Assembly: GCA_020746995.1 (NCBI GenBank)
Contig: JAGPXD010000003.1
Coordinates: 1,116,001-1,180,000, forward strand
DNA: 64,000 nt
Source of the DNA: Plectosphaerella cucumerina
Taxonomy: Eukaryota > Ascomycota > Sordariomycetes > Glomerellales > Plectosphaerellaceae
Direction of reading: 5' to 3'
The notes below the pieces were generated by a model. That model saw only the letters and a program-made list of their open reading frames with translations. It searched no databases and was not told the origin of the DNA. Position 1 is the stretch's first letter. Each line of letters starts with the position of its first letter. The translations under genes and the position numbers were made by a program. This document shows positions 12,782-22,851 of this stretch, in pieces.

Positions 12782-13573
12782 ATGTCGACTGACAAGACCT
12801 TCCAGCTCTTCCCTCGTTTGCCCCCTGAGCTTCGCCAGCAAATCTGGCGCCATGCTCTTCTTGCCCCGGCCGTCTGGTTTGCCACGTTCCTCTACAACCT
12901 GGGCCACGGGTGCAGATGGGACCCAGATCAACGGCAGCAATTCGCCTTGATACCAGTAGGTCCCGCGCCACCAACAGCGGCTGGTTTCGCGTGTAGAGAG
13001 GCCCGACGCGAGATGGAATCCCTCATCACCAATCCATGGCGATTCAACGACCGCGGTCAGCTCTGTTGGATCCACTGGGAGACCACCGTGATTCACCTCG
13101 GCCGCTACGACAACGCCATTCGCTTCTACGGTGCCCTCCATGGGCACGAAAAGGCCTGGTTCAAGCACGTCGCCTTTGAGTTTCCAAGTTGGTGTAGAGG
13201 GGGGGTCATGCTGATCTCCGGTCGCGTGGCACTCGGCAGCCCTAACCTCCGCACGCTGATTGTCCACATGCGAGCCGTCGATAACGCTGACACTGAGTGG
13301 GAAGACGCCCAAGTAAACTTCGGACTTTTGCCTGAAGAACTTGAGCCTGAACTGACCCCAACAGCACGCACAGCGGCCCTCTATGATAGACGTTCAGTTT
13401 TGAACCCTTCACGCTCCGAGATATCAGAGGCTCGTGTCATTTCACAGCCTGACCTGGAGGGGCGATGGAACCAGGTATGTCGCGAAGTTATCCTGGAGGA
13501 ATTCGATGAAGCGGATCGAGATCTGAATGATGTGCAGATTCACATTCTTCACTTGGACCCTGCGTGGTACTGA
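12782..13573 (+). CDS. 2EXR domain-containing protein, copy B
   Basis: Single-exon frame of 263 aa, paralogous to the gene at 11182-11988. The N-terminus has FPRLPPELRQQIWRHAL followed by LLAPAVWFATF, almost the same as copy A (LLAPAVWFATL). Shared blocks follow: VGPAP, AGFACREARREME, IHLGRYDNAIR, a SEISEA motif and the terminal HILHLDPAWY. The middle third (about residues 40-60 and 130-200) has diverged clearly, so the duplication is not recent. The ATG at 12782 sits in a good context (AACATGTCG) and aligns with the start of copy A. Function unknown. The pair could belong to a lineage-specific expansion, which cannot be judged from this window alone. Confidence 0.84.
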   Translation: MSTDKTFQLFPRLPPELRQQIWRHALLAPAVWFATFLYNLGHGCRWDPDQRQQFALIPVGPAPPTAAGFACREARREMESLITNPWRFNDRGQLCWIHWETTVIHLGRYDNAIRFYGALHGHEKAWFKHVAFEFPSWCRGGVMLISGRVALGSPNLRTLIVHMRAVDNADTEWEDAQVNFGLLPEELEPELTPTARTAALYDRRSVLNPSRSEISEARVISQPDLEGRWNQVCREVILEEFDEADRDLNDVQIHILHLDPAWY

Positions 13574-14264
13574 AAGTCAGGCCACGCCAGCGGTCGGGGT
13601 CGCGCTGGCTCTCCGCAACGTCCACCCGCCGAGGTAGAAGTCACTAATCAGTCGGCAGCACTGTCACTGCAGTGTTTCCGGCAGCATTTGCACCCACAAA
13701 GCACATGTAAAGCACGTGTATACACACATGTATGGGTGTAGAACTTGTCGGCTTGCAGAAGGACTCCTCGGTCCAACCACATGTTCACATGTTCTATTTG
13801 TTCTTCAGGAACGGTCTCGACGTTGCGGGTTGGTGGTTTTTTCTGGTCCGGGCTGACGCACATTTATCATAGATTGATTGAATATCATGATGATTTCTTC
13901 TTTCTTCTCGACATTCCGATCTGGTAGTCCAGCTATAGTTGCATCTTGGACAGCGGCTCAGGTTGTCATTGCATTTTGCCAACCTTGGTACCTACCTAAA
14001 TCAAGATACATTCGTCTAAACTCAATTTTCTCAACGTGTATGCTGTAAGCTCTAAAAGTGAATCCAGAGAGACTTGTCTCGCTTGACGCTTCGTTGACCT
14101 TTGAGTTGCCCGTCATGTCCCAAGCGACATTGCATCGTGAAATGTCTTGACAGGAGAAAAGTCGCCGACGATAGTACTCGCCGATGGGACAAGCGATCCG
14201 ATCTGCTAATCCGGTTTTAGTTAGCCTCTCTGTCATTCAGAATGATTCATTCGCGCTAGCGCCG
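13574..14264. other. Intergenic, AT-richer spacer
   Basis: About 690 bp downstream of 2EXR copy B with no supported gene. It is visibly richer in A+T than its surroundings, especially at 13850-14240. No inverted repeat typical of an element was seen. Confidence 0.5.
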
Positions 14265-14420
14265 ATCACCCAATCAGAGAGCATAGAAAGCGCCTAGCTC
14301 CCGGTTTTAGCCCGCATGCTCGCACCCATTGACCAATCGCACCAGACACGGAATGTCACCGACCCCGAGCATCAATCGCGATGCCTTCGGGGTTGACACC
14401 AGAAGATGCATATAAGACTC
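14265..14420 (+). promoter_or_regulatory. Promoter of the C2H2 gene: two CCAAT boxes and a TATA-like box
   Basis: CCAAT motifs are seen at 14270-14274 and 14333-14337, and a TATAAG motif at 14411-14416. The TATA-like box lies about 155 bp before the ATG at 14570, which leaves room for a leader of about 120 nt. This supports 14570 rather than the in-frame ATG at 14381, which lies upstream of the TATA-like box. CCAAT boxes are bound by the HAP complex in fungi; its use here is inferred. Confidence 0.5.
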
Positions 14421-14569
14421 GACAAGAGCCGCCCCAAGGATTGTTTCCTGATCCTTATCACACAACAGCGATTCGACCACCTCATATCCGCCTTCTTCAG
14501 CCTTACAGCTTACCTCCTACACACAACACCTACACCCGTACAAGTTACAACACCACCCTCTACTTCAAA

Positions 14570-15562
14570 ATGGTCGGAGCAAACACCACCACTGCAACCG
14601 GAGCAACCAGCCCGTTCCTCTCCAACAACCACCCCCAGACACAGACACAGACGCAGACCCAAACCCCAAGACAGGGGTCCGTCTTCGATCCCGAGCAGTG
14701 CCTCCTGTGCAACAAGCTCTCCGGCTCGTTCGAAGCCAACGTCACACACATGCAGACGGCCCACGGCCTCGTCATTCCGCACCAAGATCACCTCATCACT
14801 GACCTCGAAACCCTCTTCGCCTACCTTCACCTCGTCATCGTCGGATACAACGAGTGTATCTGCTGCGGCACGCGGCGGAACTCGACCCTTGCTGTACAGC
14901 AACACATGCTCGGCAAGGGGCACTGCCACTTCGACGTGGACAGCGAGGACTCGGAATTTGCCGACTTTTACGACTTTACGGGATCAGAAGAGGAGCACAA
15001 CGACGATGAAGACAGTGTGCCGGCTGTACCCGCAAAGAATATGAACGCATCTCCCGTCCGCATCGACGACAGCTCACTCCGCCTCCCCTCCGGACGCGTC
15101 ATCTCCAACCGCGCCCAACAGCAGCGCGATCCTCGGCGGCAGCCTCTCAAGCCAAAACCTCGCTCCAGGTCAGGCCTCCTCGAGGCAGACCCCTCCAGCG
15201 AGGTGAACTCCTCCAGCGACAGCCAAGACACCTCCCCTCCTTCCTCTTCATCCCCACCATCACCTACATCCACCGCCCTGGCGACCCGTGCCGGCAAGTC
15301 AGCCGCATCCCTCGCCAAGGCCGAGAGGCAAGAAATCAAGTTCACCAAGAAGCTCGCCAGCCTCAGCACCAAGGACGCCATGGCCATCGCGCACCTGCCC
15401 CCGTCGGAGCAGCGCGCAATCATCGCCACGCGGCAGAAGCAGGTCGAGAAGGCCGGCCGGCTCGAGGAGCATTACCGCGGCCGCCTCGAGAGCAGCGGCA
15501 ACCAATTCCTGATGACGCACTTTGTCAAGGACGCTGCCGACAAGAGGACGCTGTGGAAGTGA
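14570..15562 (+). CDS. Rei1/ZNF622-like C2H2 zinc-finger protein (short form)
   Basis: Single-exon frame; 330 aa from the ATG at 14570 (context CAAAATGGTC). The frame is open back to 14381, but that extension lies around the TATA-like box and is probably untranslated. Two zinc fingers are spaced as in Rei1/ZNF622: C44-C47-H60-H65 (in CLLCNKLSGSFEANVTHMQ) and C96-C99-H112-H118, with HGLVIP between them and the trailing acidic stretch ending in FYDF. The first N-terminal finger of true Rei1, a cytoplasmic 60S maturation factor, is missing; a Gln-Thr repeat occupies the N-terminus instead. The C-terminal half is acidic, then Ser/Pro-rich, then basic and helical. It may be a Rei1 paralog with a different job; a 60S role is inference only. 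Confidence 0.8.
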   Translation: MVGANTTTATGATSPFLSNNHPQTQTQTQTQTPRQGSVFDPEQCLLCNKLSGSFEANVTHMQTAHGLVIPHQDHLITDLETLFAYLHLVIVGYNECICCGTRRNSTLAVQQHMLGKGHCHFDVDSEDSEFADFYDFTGSEEEHNDDEDSVPAVPAKNMNASPVRIDDSSLRLPSGRVISNRAQQQRDPRRQPLKPKPRSRSGLLEADPSSEVNSSSDSQDTSPPSSSSPPSPTSTALATRAGKSAASLAKAERQEIKFTKKLASLSTKDAMAIAHLPPSEQRAIIATRQKQVEKAGRLEEHYRGRLESSGNQFLMTHFVKDAADKRTLWK

Positions 15563-16113
15563 GCCATCTCAAGGATGGTGGCATGTTGCGATATGTAGCC
15601 TGTTGAATATCAGAAGACCTTTCGTCTACCTTACTGTGATACTCTGCCTGCGCGCCTCGCAACTTGACCGTGTTTCACCTCGTGTCCAACGTTAACCACC
15701 GACCAGCCCTCGACCACGAAGTCCGTCTACCCACACCACACCCGCAAGGCACGCCACGACGACAACACATCTCACACCCAACCACTCACCAAACCCAGGA
15801 CCAAGCACCATAGTAATAAAAGGGCTTCAATTCCCATCCAACTAAAAACTAAAAATAACGCGCCATGGGCAGCGTCAGGCACCATCGTAAGTCATGGATG
15901 TCGCGCCAATGCAGAATTGCTTCTTCCTCCTCATTTCCTCTCCCATCACCTCTCTCTCCAAGTACCACACCGATATACATCCCCCCGCACATCATCTCCA
16001 AGACAAATGCAAAAGCTTGGATATGGGCTGCCATGAGCCCCGGCATTCTATATGGTTTATGTAAAAAAGACGTACACATGCGACGACGACGACATGTCAG
16101 CTCCGCGCAGGGC
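15563..16113. other. Convergent 3' region between the C2H2 gene and noxA
   Basis: This 551-bp gap separates two genes that point at each other. An AATAAA at 15815-15820 on the plus strand, about 250 bp past the stop of the C2H2 gene, may be its poly(A) signal. No other gene is seen. Confidence 0.5.
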
Positions 16114-17862
16114 CTAGAAATTCTCCTTGCCCCAGACAAAGGAGAAGCTGCGAAAAAGTCAGTCACCGTCTGGTAATCACGTGCAACGGAAGGAAAAACA
16201 TACCCGGGCTCGCTGTACTTGTTGCAGAAGATGTGCAGCGTGCTGCCGAGGCCCTTGGGCCCGCAGAAGAAGACGCCCGCCTCGGCGGGGGCGTGCAGCT
16301 TCCTGATGCCGCGGAAGATCATGTCCCAGTTGGGGCGGCCAAAGTTGGTGGGCGACCGCAGGCCGGTGATGGTGTCCTTGTCGGCGTTTGCGTCGTTGAT
16401 CATGATGTTGGTGGCGTCGTCGGCCTTGATCTTGGCGGTGAGGTAGGTGTGGATCTCGATGCGGCCGTCGACGTCCTGGGCCTCGATGGCGAGGAGGAGG
16501 GAGCGGAACCACTCGAAGGAGCCAAAGTCGCGGCAGATCCAGAAGAAGTAGACCTTGCTGAGGCGCGTCTTGGTCTGCGGGTAGTTCATGCGGTACCAGA
16601 TGGACTTGAGGATGGAGGCGAAGGGGGTGACGCCGATGCCGGCGCCGCAGAGGACGGCAATCTCGTACTTGAAGACGTCCTCGGAAGCGGAGCCGAAGGG
16701 CCCGTCGATGTAGACGCGCGGGAGGACGCGGTGGAGGGCGGGGTCGACCTCGTTGTTGTCGCCGTTGACGCCGACGACCTTGCTGCCGTCCTTCTTGCGG
16801 TCGAACTCGCAGCCGAGGGCGGCGGCGACGGAGCGGGTAAAGTCACCGACGCAGCGCATGTGGATGGAGATGTAGTCCTCCTCGGGGGCGCTGGTGAGGG
16901 TGAAGGGGTGGTACTGCCAGAGGGAGACGGCGGGGCAGCAGAAGAAGATGTACTGGCCGGCGCGGGTCTTTGTGTTCTCCTTCTTGATCTGGATCTCGCA
17001 GACGTTGCTGGGGTGCTGAATGACCTTTGAGATGTACGTCTTGTGGCGGCCGCGGACCTCGCGGGCGATGCGCTCGGCCAGGTAGCAGAAGCCGCCGTAC
17101 ATCCAGTACTGCCAGAAGACGCCGATGGCGCTGGTGCCGATGCTGATGCAGAAGGGCGCAAAGTCGGGCTGGATCATGCAGAAGGCGCCGTGGATGGACC
17201 AGAAGAAGAAGAAGACGATGAACATGTGGTGGGTGTACCAGAAGCGCTCGTAGTTTGCGCGGCGCGGCTTCTCGACCGACGTGATGACCATGCCCATGAG
17301 GGCGATGAGCATGACGTAGCCGGTCCAGCCGGGGCCCGAGGCCAGGTTGGCGACGAGCCAGCCGTAGAAGCCGAGCTTGTTCTTGTGCGAGATGAGGGCG
17401 AAGTTGACCCAATGGGCGATGGTGTGGACCCAGGAGAAGAAGACGATGGACCAAGCCGTCGTCTTGTGGAAGGTGATGTTCTTGTCAAACTGGATGATGC
17501 CGTTGAGGGGCGTCTGGCGTGCCAGCGAGATAAAGGTCCTGCAGACGGGGAACAGGATGAGGGCGACGTCGACGTGGAGCACGAGGGCGGCGGAACGGGC
17601 GATGACGAACGTCGGACCGAAGATGTCGCGCGCTATTTGCAGGTTATCCTTGACGGCGAAGTTGACCGTGGCAAAGGCGAAGACGAGGCCGTGGAGCAGG
17701 ATGAAGACAAAGACGAAGCTGGGAGACACACACACGTAAGTCAGTCGAGTGCTGGCGCAGGTCCTCGTGCGAGCCGACTCACAATCTTCGGTATCCCTCG
17801 TTGACCATCCACCGATCGAACCTCTCTCGCGACGAGAGCTCCTTCTGTTTCTCCTGTGTCAT
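16114..17862 (-). CDS. noxA: NADPH oxidase NoxA (Nox1-type, no EF hands)
   Basis: Three exons, 17862-17783, 17718-16204 and 16147-16114, give 542 aa. It transfers electrons from NADPH through FAD and two haems across the membrane to oxygen, making superoxide. In fungi NoxA/Nox1 serves hyphal differentiation, fruiting and infection structures with the regulators NoxR, Rac and Bem1. The short first exon (MTQEKQ...RFDRWMVNEGYRR) lacks EF hands, which excludes NoxC. Six membrane segments follow, with haem-ligand His in TM3 (HTTAWSIVFFSWVHTIAHW) and TM5 (THHMFIVFFFFWSIHG). The FAD site HPFTLTS, the NADPH sites YIDGPFGSASED and CGAGIGVTPF, and FFCGPKGLG are intact. The last exon has only 34 nt and restores the family C-terminus GFSFVWGKENF. 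If the final 56-nt intron were not spliced, that tail would be replaced by a long unrelated one. Confidence 0.96.
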
Positions 17863-20704
17863 CTCTCCCGAGAGGAGCATCCGCGTAAGAGGCGTCCATC
17901 TCGAGCGTTCCGAGGGCTTCTCGGAGCCTGCGTAGTAGTAATCCATCTCTGCTTGTGTCTGATTTCTTTTTTGCCTTCAAACACCAGGCGTCGGCGACTC
18001 AGGGCTCTCTCTCTCTGCCCAATTATGTGCTTGTCGTCGGTAGGCGTTCGGCTTGCCAAAAGGTGTGTTTGTCGAGTGACTGTGTGTGGGTGTGCTCGCG
18101 GATTCAGAGCCTGCTGAACTGGCAAAAATATAAGGCGTGTAAAAGTATGTGCGGATCGAATAGAAGGCCTGGAGAGTAGAATGAGGGTAAAGTCTACAGC
18201 CACAGTCGCCAAGTCAGCTTTCTGTCAACAAAGTCGGGAGAGAGGGAAGAAGAGGGAGGGGCGAGGCGAGGCCGTATCCATCTCGACCCTCGATGCCAGG
18301 ACGGGGCACCCTCGCGATGGAGCGCGCGGCCACACCCCCTTCTCAATTTCCGTCGCAATCTTACCTCCACACGCAATTGCCTGCACCGGGCAGTCGAAGA
18401 CAAGCTCTCTGGTGAAGACGCGAAAAAATAATAATTACACCCGCGATGGGGGAGGGCGGTCGGACAGGAAGGGCGGAGGGGGGGGGAGGAGAGAAAGAAG
18501 CGGGAGGTCGAGCCGGGGGGGGGGATGTGCGAAAGGGACGGGCTAATGTGATGAAGGCAGGTGGCGCGACGAGCAGACCATTATGCCCAGGCTTGCCAGG
18601 CACGAAACACTAGGACACATCATGGGCCACAGGGAAGAGACGGGAGTCGGCGGGGCTGCCAGTCAGGGCCTCCAAGATCAGTTCAGTTCAGGGGGGGCCG
18701 CCTGTGTCCAGTCGGCGGTAGGGGGGGCGGGCAGTTGGGGGGCGCAGACTGGAAGGGAAGACGAGATGGAAACGGTCCGGCAGAGAGGCTTGAGAGCCGT
18801 TCATCGTCCCCGAGCGCCCTTCTCCTCAAGAGTTCGTTCGTTCTTCCTCCCCCCTTTCTGTCGCCATCGTAGATCCCACAGAAAAGCATCTCCAACGCCT
18901 CCTCTCTTCTCTCGTCTATAGCTTCCCCTTTTCCAAGTCCCTCCCGCCTTTCATTATCACGATGCCCCGGCATCATATGTCGCTGGTTCGATTCCAGGCA
19001 ATCACAAAAGGGACAAGTGCGTGTGGCCAGGGGGGGGCGGCCGGGATTGAAACGCATTATACCCCGACACGGTTTAGCGTACCCGGCGGTGGTGCAGGGC
19101 ACGCAAGGCACGATGCATAAATGGCGGGGCGAGGGATAATCTCGACCGCTGTGTTCTGTCTGTTAGGAGAGACGACTGTGTTGCGCCCTGCTGCCTAGCA
19201 TGAGATACCTCACCCTGCGGCACCTCGGGCGTCCAGAGCCCCGTTCGTCGCGCAACATCCATCCTCGACATCCCTCGTCCACCGTGACCACCACAACATC
19301 CCAGAGTCATACCTGCGACCGGGAATCAAATTGCTTACGCAACATCCATCTCTCTCCCGATCATCCCCCAATCCGTCAACCTGAACTCCGGATCACCCCA
19401 TGGCCCTCATGCCAAATGGCCTTATACGCACGTGGCCTCCCTGTTACCGACCACCCTCATTGGCCGGCGCCTCGCCTTGCGCAAGGGGCGCCGTTTCGGC
19501 CGGGGTTTCTCTGACACGACCCGAGTCGACATTTGTATCAGCCCGTCCCATCCCATCATCCCGCCCTTCTTGTCCTCCCTCCCACCTTTCCGGCGGCAAA
19601 AGCAGAGCGCGACACCAAACCAACCCACCTGGTCGTCGATCCCGCCCTCTGCCTTGCCCTGCCCACCCAATCCGCAAGCGCCGTGAACCACGGGAACGAT
19701 GCCAGACAGGCGGCTGGCTGACCGGCGTACCCACCCTTCCCGAGCGTCGACCAGAGCCCCCTCAAAGGCCTGGACTTCCATCAGATACCCAGCCGGACTG
19801 ATTGGTCCTCAGGGGGATGTCAGTCACTTTTCCATTTGCCCGACTGGCCGGGCAACTAACTGGCGTACCGGTATTCGTCAGCGGCCGGGGGACATAATGT
19901 CCGAGCCCGCCCACTCACACCTGACCCCCCCGTGAAAATCATCGCGAACCGCAGCCTCTGCCGAGCCCTAGCCAGAGTTTGTTCGGACGAAGCTCTTGCC
20001 TCGTGGGTCGTATACGTACGGCCCCCCAGGCTGCATGCCGTCTTGCCGTGATGCTGCTGTGAACCGGCCGCACAAATTACAGAGCACTCCCGGATCTGGT
20101 ATGCCACGGAGACCGGAAACACCTGCTCACGCCGGGCGGGGCGTGCCAGATCGATCCCATAACGCTCTGCGGCCCGTCGCTGCCTTGACCTCTCTCTCCC
20201 GCGATTTCATGTTTCGTTTAGATGCTGCCGTGTTTTGCAACGGCGTCCCTCGGTGAGCCGGGAGTCGTCGTGTCCCCTTATCTGTGAGCCTCGCCCAGAG
20301 CTTCCCAGTCGTGATGCCTCACTAAGAACGCGCGGCTCAACCCGCCGAAACATTGACCACGCAAACACCATGCACGGCCATCATGCTGGCCTTGTCAGTC
20401 AGTCACCGGAAATGCACTCGTATCATGTGGTAATGCAGTGCCATGTATCATAAGCCGGAAGCTGTTGATGCTATCTAGCTCCAACCTCCATCGTGTCCTC
20501 CCTCCCGTCTCCGCGCCTCCGTGCCGGCTTGGTCGACTAGCCCCGCCCGAGAAAGGAAACAACCGTGGGAAAATCCGTCCTGCGGGGCGAGACGACAAGA
20601 GGCCCCGGTATGGCAGAGTTGTTGCCGAGAAGAGGCATGTGTACAGCGTCACCTCACCACCACGTGGTCAACCCCAACACCCCCGAAACAGCGCCGCGGG
20701 ATGC
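17863..20704. other. Intergenic: noxA upstream region with G/C tracts
   Basis: About 2.8 kb between the noxA start and the 3' end of ubc4, with no supported protein gene. Long G runs on the plus strand (C runs on the noxA coding strand) lie at 18465-18530. The open frames are Pro/Arg/Ser-rich overlaps. The right end must include the ubc4 3' UTR. The length is large for a fungal promoter, which fits a developmentally controlled gene, but no specific site is claimed. Confidence 0.55.
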
Positions 20705-21606
20705 CTAGATGGCATACTTGCGGGTCCACTCGCGAGCAGTGGCCTCGTACCTGGCGCGGTCGGTCTTGTAGACGTGGGCAATCTCGGGCACAAGCGGGTC
20801 GTCCGGGTTGGGGTCGGTCAGCATCGAACAGATCGACAGCAGGACTAGGGAGGTTGGTCAGCAATTTGCTTTGTCAAGTTGGGGACGGCCGTCACGACGT
20901 ACCTTTGGAGATGGTCAGAGCCGGGCTCCACTGGTCTCGCAGAATGTCCAGGCAGATGCTGCCGTTGGAGTTGATGTTGGGGTGGTAGATGCGGGTGGTG
21001 AAGTTGACCTTGGGAGGCTTGAAGGGGTAGTCGGTAGGGAAGTGGATGGCGAGGAAGAAGACGCCGCCGGAGTAGGGAGAGTCGCCCTGGTGAAAGGTTA
21101 GCACGTGCTTCGCGAGGAGAGGCTGCGGGCGATGACTTACGGGGCCCATGATCGTCGCCTGCCAGTGGAACTGCACGCAAAAAGTCAGTATGAACAATCT
21201 AAAGGTGCGGCCTGTTGGCCGTGAAGCCGATGATCGGGTCGGGCCAAACGGCCGATGGGTGACGTAGGGTGTGCAGGGCTCGCAGGGCTTTTGAGTCACG
21301 TACCAGGTCCTCACCGACGGGACCAGCCGAGCAGGACGAGGGCGGGTCGCTATTGAGGAAGCATCGTCAGTATTGAGCCGAGACGCATGGCCTTTCCCCC
21401 AGGCATCGAGAGAATATTCATTGCGGTATGAGGCGTGGCCGACAAAGACGTGAAGACTGAGCAGCGACAGACCCCGCTCTGACGGGCGCGCCCCACCGCA
21501 ACGATATCTCTCGCACTGCCGGGGGAGCAAAGGCGACAGGTGGCGGGCAAAGAAGGACTCACCGGCCGAGATCAGTCAGCTCCTTGTTAATGCGCTTAAG
21601 AGCCAT
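20705..21606 (-). CDS. UBC4: Ubiquitin-conjugating enzyme E2, UBC4/UBC5 type
   Basis: Five exons, 21606-21563, 21349-21304, 21170-21141, 21086-20903 and 20844-20705, give 147 aa, exactly the usual length of the family. It takes ubiquitin from E1 onto its active-site Cys and passes it on with E3 ligases to short-lived and abnormal proteins. The core fold is complete: the start MALKRINKELTDLGR, the QATIMGP segment, YPFKPPKV, the HPN motif in IYHPNIN, the catalytic Cys in GSICLDILRDQWSPAL, and the end WTRKYAI. The first three exons are tiny (44, 46 and 30 nt) and the first two introns are the longest (213 and 133 nt). All joins keep frame and all introns are GT-AG. Sequence identity to UBC4/5 is very high by inspection, so I am confident of the assignment. 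Confidence 0.97.
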
Positions 21607-22851
21607 GTTGTGTGTTTGGGTATCTGGGTATCTCGAGAATGGGATAAGAAGTTCGTCGGTCGCGATGCTGCAGGGTGGTTGAGGGGCACAGGTCAGCGGC
21701 AGAAACTCGCAGATGGGTTTGGCGGTCGGTTGGTGGGAAAGAGTTCGGGGGGCGGAGAGAAAGGCAAGGAGGGGTAAAATGGGCGAAAAGGTGGCGGTTC
21801 CCGAAATGAGCCAGGCGTTTGGGAGTTGGACGTACTGGGGGGGAAGGGGACGGGCGGATGTATTTATCCTGCCTGCGATCGCGAAAAAGAGTGAGGTGGA
21901 AGAGGCGAGGTCGTTCGCGGCGGGTTTGTGTTTGGGTTGCGGTCGAATCGATGGGAAGGTCGTGGACCGTGGGATGGATGGGTGACGGGCGGGTTCAGGT
22001 TGTGGTGTGAGTGCAAAGGGAATCAGGTGCAGTGGAGCGGGAAGGGAAGGAAGGGAAAGTGACTGACGGGGGGCGCTGGGCTGGGGGGGGCGTCGGCGGC
22101 GGCGGCGGGCGGGCAGCAGGGCACCACCACCTCACACCCGCAAGCCACTTCACGGGCCAAGGCAAGGACGGGCAAAGTGGGATGAATGGCTGCACCTGCC
22201 TCGAGGTCCCACGACCAGACACCTTCCTGGCCTCTCACAGGCCGCCGTCTTCAGCAGATTTTAGGCAGGACCGGGGCCGCCGGGCGTCAAGGGATCCACC
22301 CCAAGCACAACAGCGAGGCCTAAAGGTGGCCTGAGCCACAGGCACCGCCACCGCTGGAGAACATGCCGGATCTGGTGGGCTACCTTCTCGTTAACTGTTG
22401 TTCGGGCAGAAATAGCGCGGCTACGATAGGAGAGCCTGTGCCTCCTTTGTCCCTCTGTCACAATGACTCGGAGACTGTCCCTCAACCGCGACCTAGGTTG
22501 CTTGGGCCACCAGCTTCCTCAGCCTTCCACCGTGGCGATGTTGGATGATGACCCTTTTTATTAATGCTCGTCATCACTCAGTCGTTGATTTCTAGACACG
22601 ATCTCCCAAGCGTATCAGTCAGCGTGTGTCAGGTCGGAGCCTGAGCTGAGGCTACACATCGGATTTCAGCCCTGGCCAGTCTCAGCCCAGCCCATCCCTT
22701 CAGCCTGGTGGCCCTGACAGCTCGCCACCCGGACCAGGGAACCTGGCGATGAGGATCTGAGCTCGAATGCGGAGGGCTAGCGGGAGACACCAGCATCGTG
22801 TACGATTTGGTCACAACACAGCCACCAGATTTCATTGCGCCCTACAGTGTT
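21607..22851. other. Intergenic: ubc4 promoter and glutaryl-CoA dehydrogenase 3' region
   Basis: This 1.2-kb gap holds the ubc4 promoter on the left. It includes a G-rich tract at 22068-22121 with at least five runs of three or more G. On the right is the 3' region of the dehydrogenase: TTTATT at 22557-22562 reads AATAAA on the minus strand, about 290 nt after the stop, a possible poly(A) signal. No extra gene is seen. Confidence 0.55.

Noticed and set aside
14381..14569. A 63-codon N-terminal extension of the C2H2 gene
   Set aside because: The upstream ATG lies before the TATA-like box at 14411, and the extension has leader-like CA/CT-rich composition; the ATG at 14570 has the better context.
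18975..19005. A tRNA-like T arm (ctggttcgattccagg)
   Set aside because: The T stem has only four good pairs, no matching 5' acceptor strand lies 60-75 nt upstream, and no D or anticodon arm can be folded.
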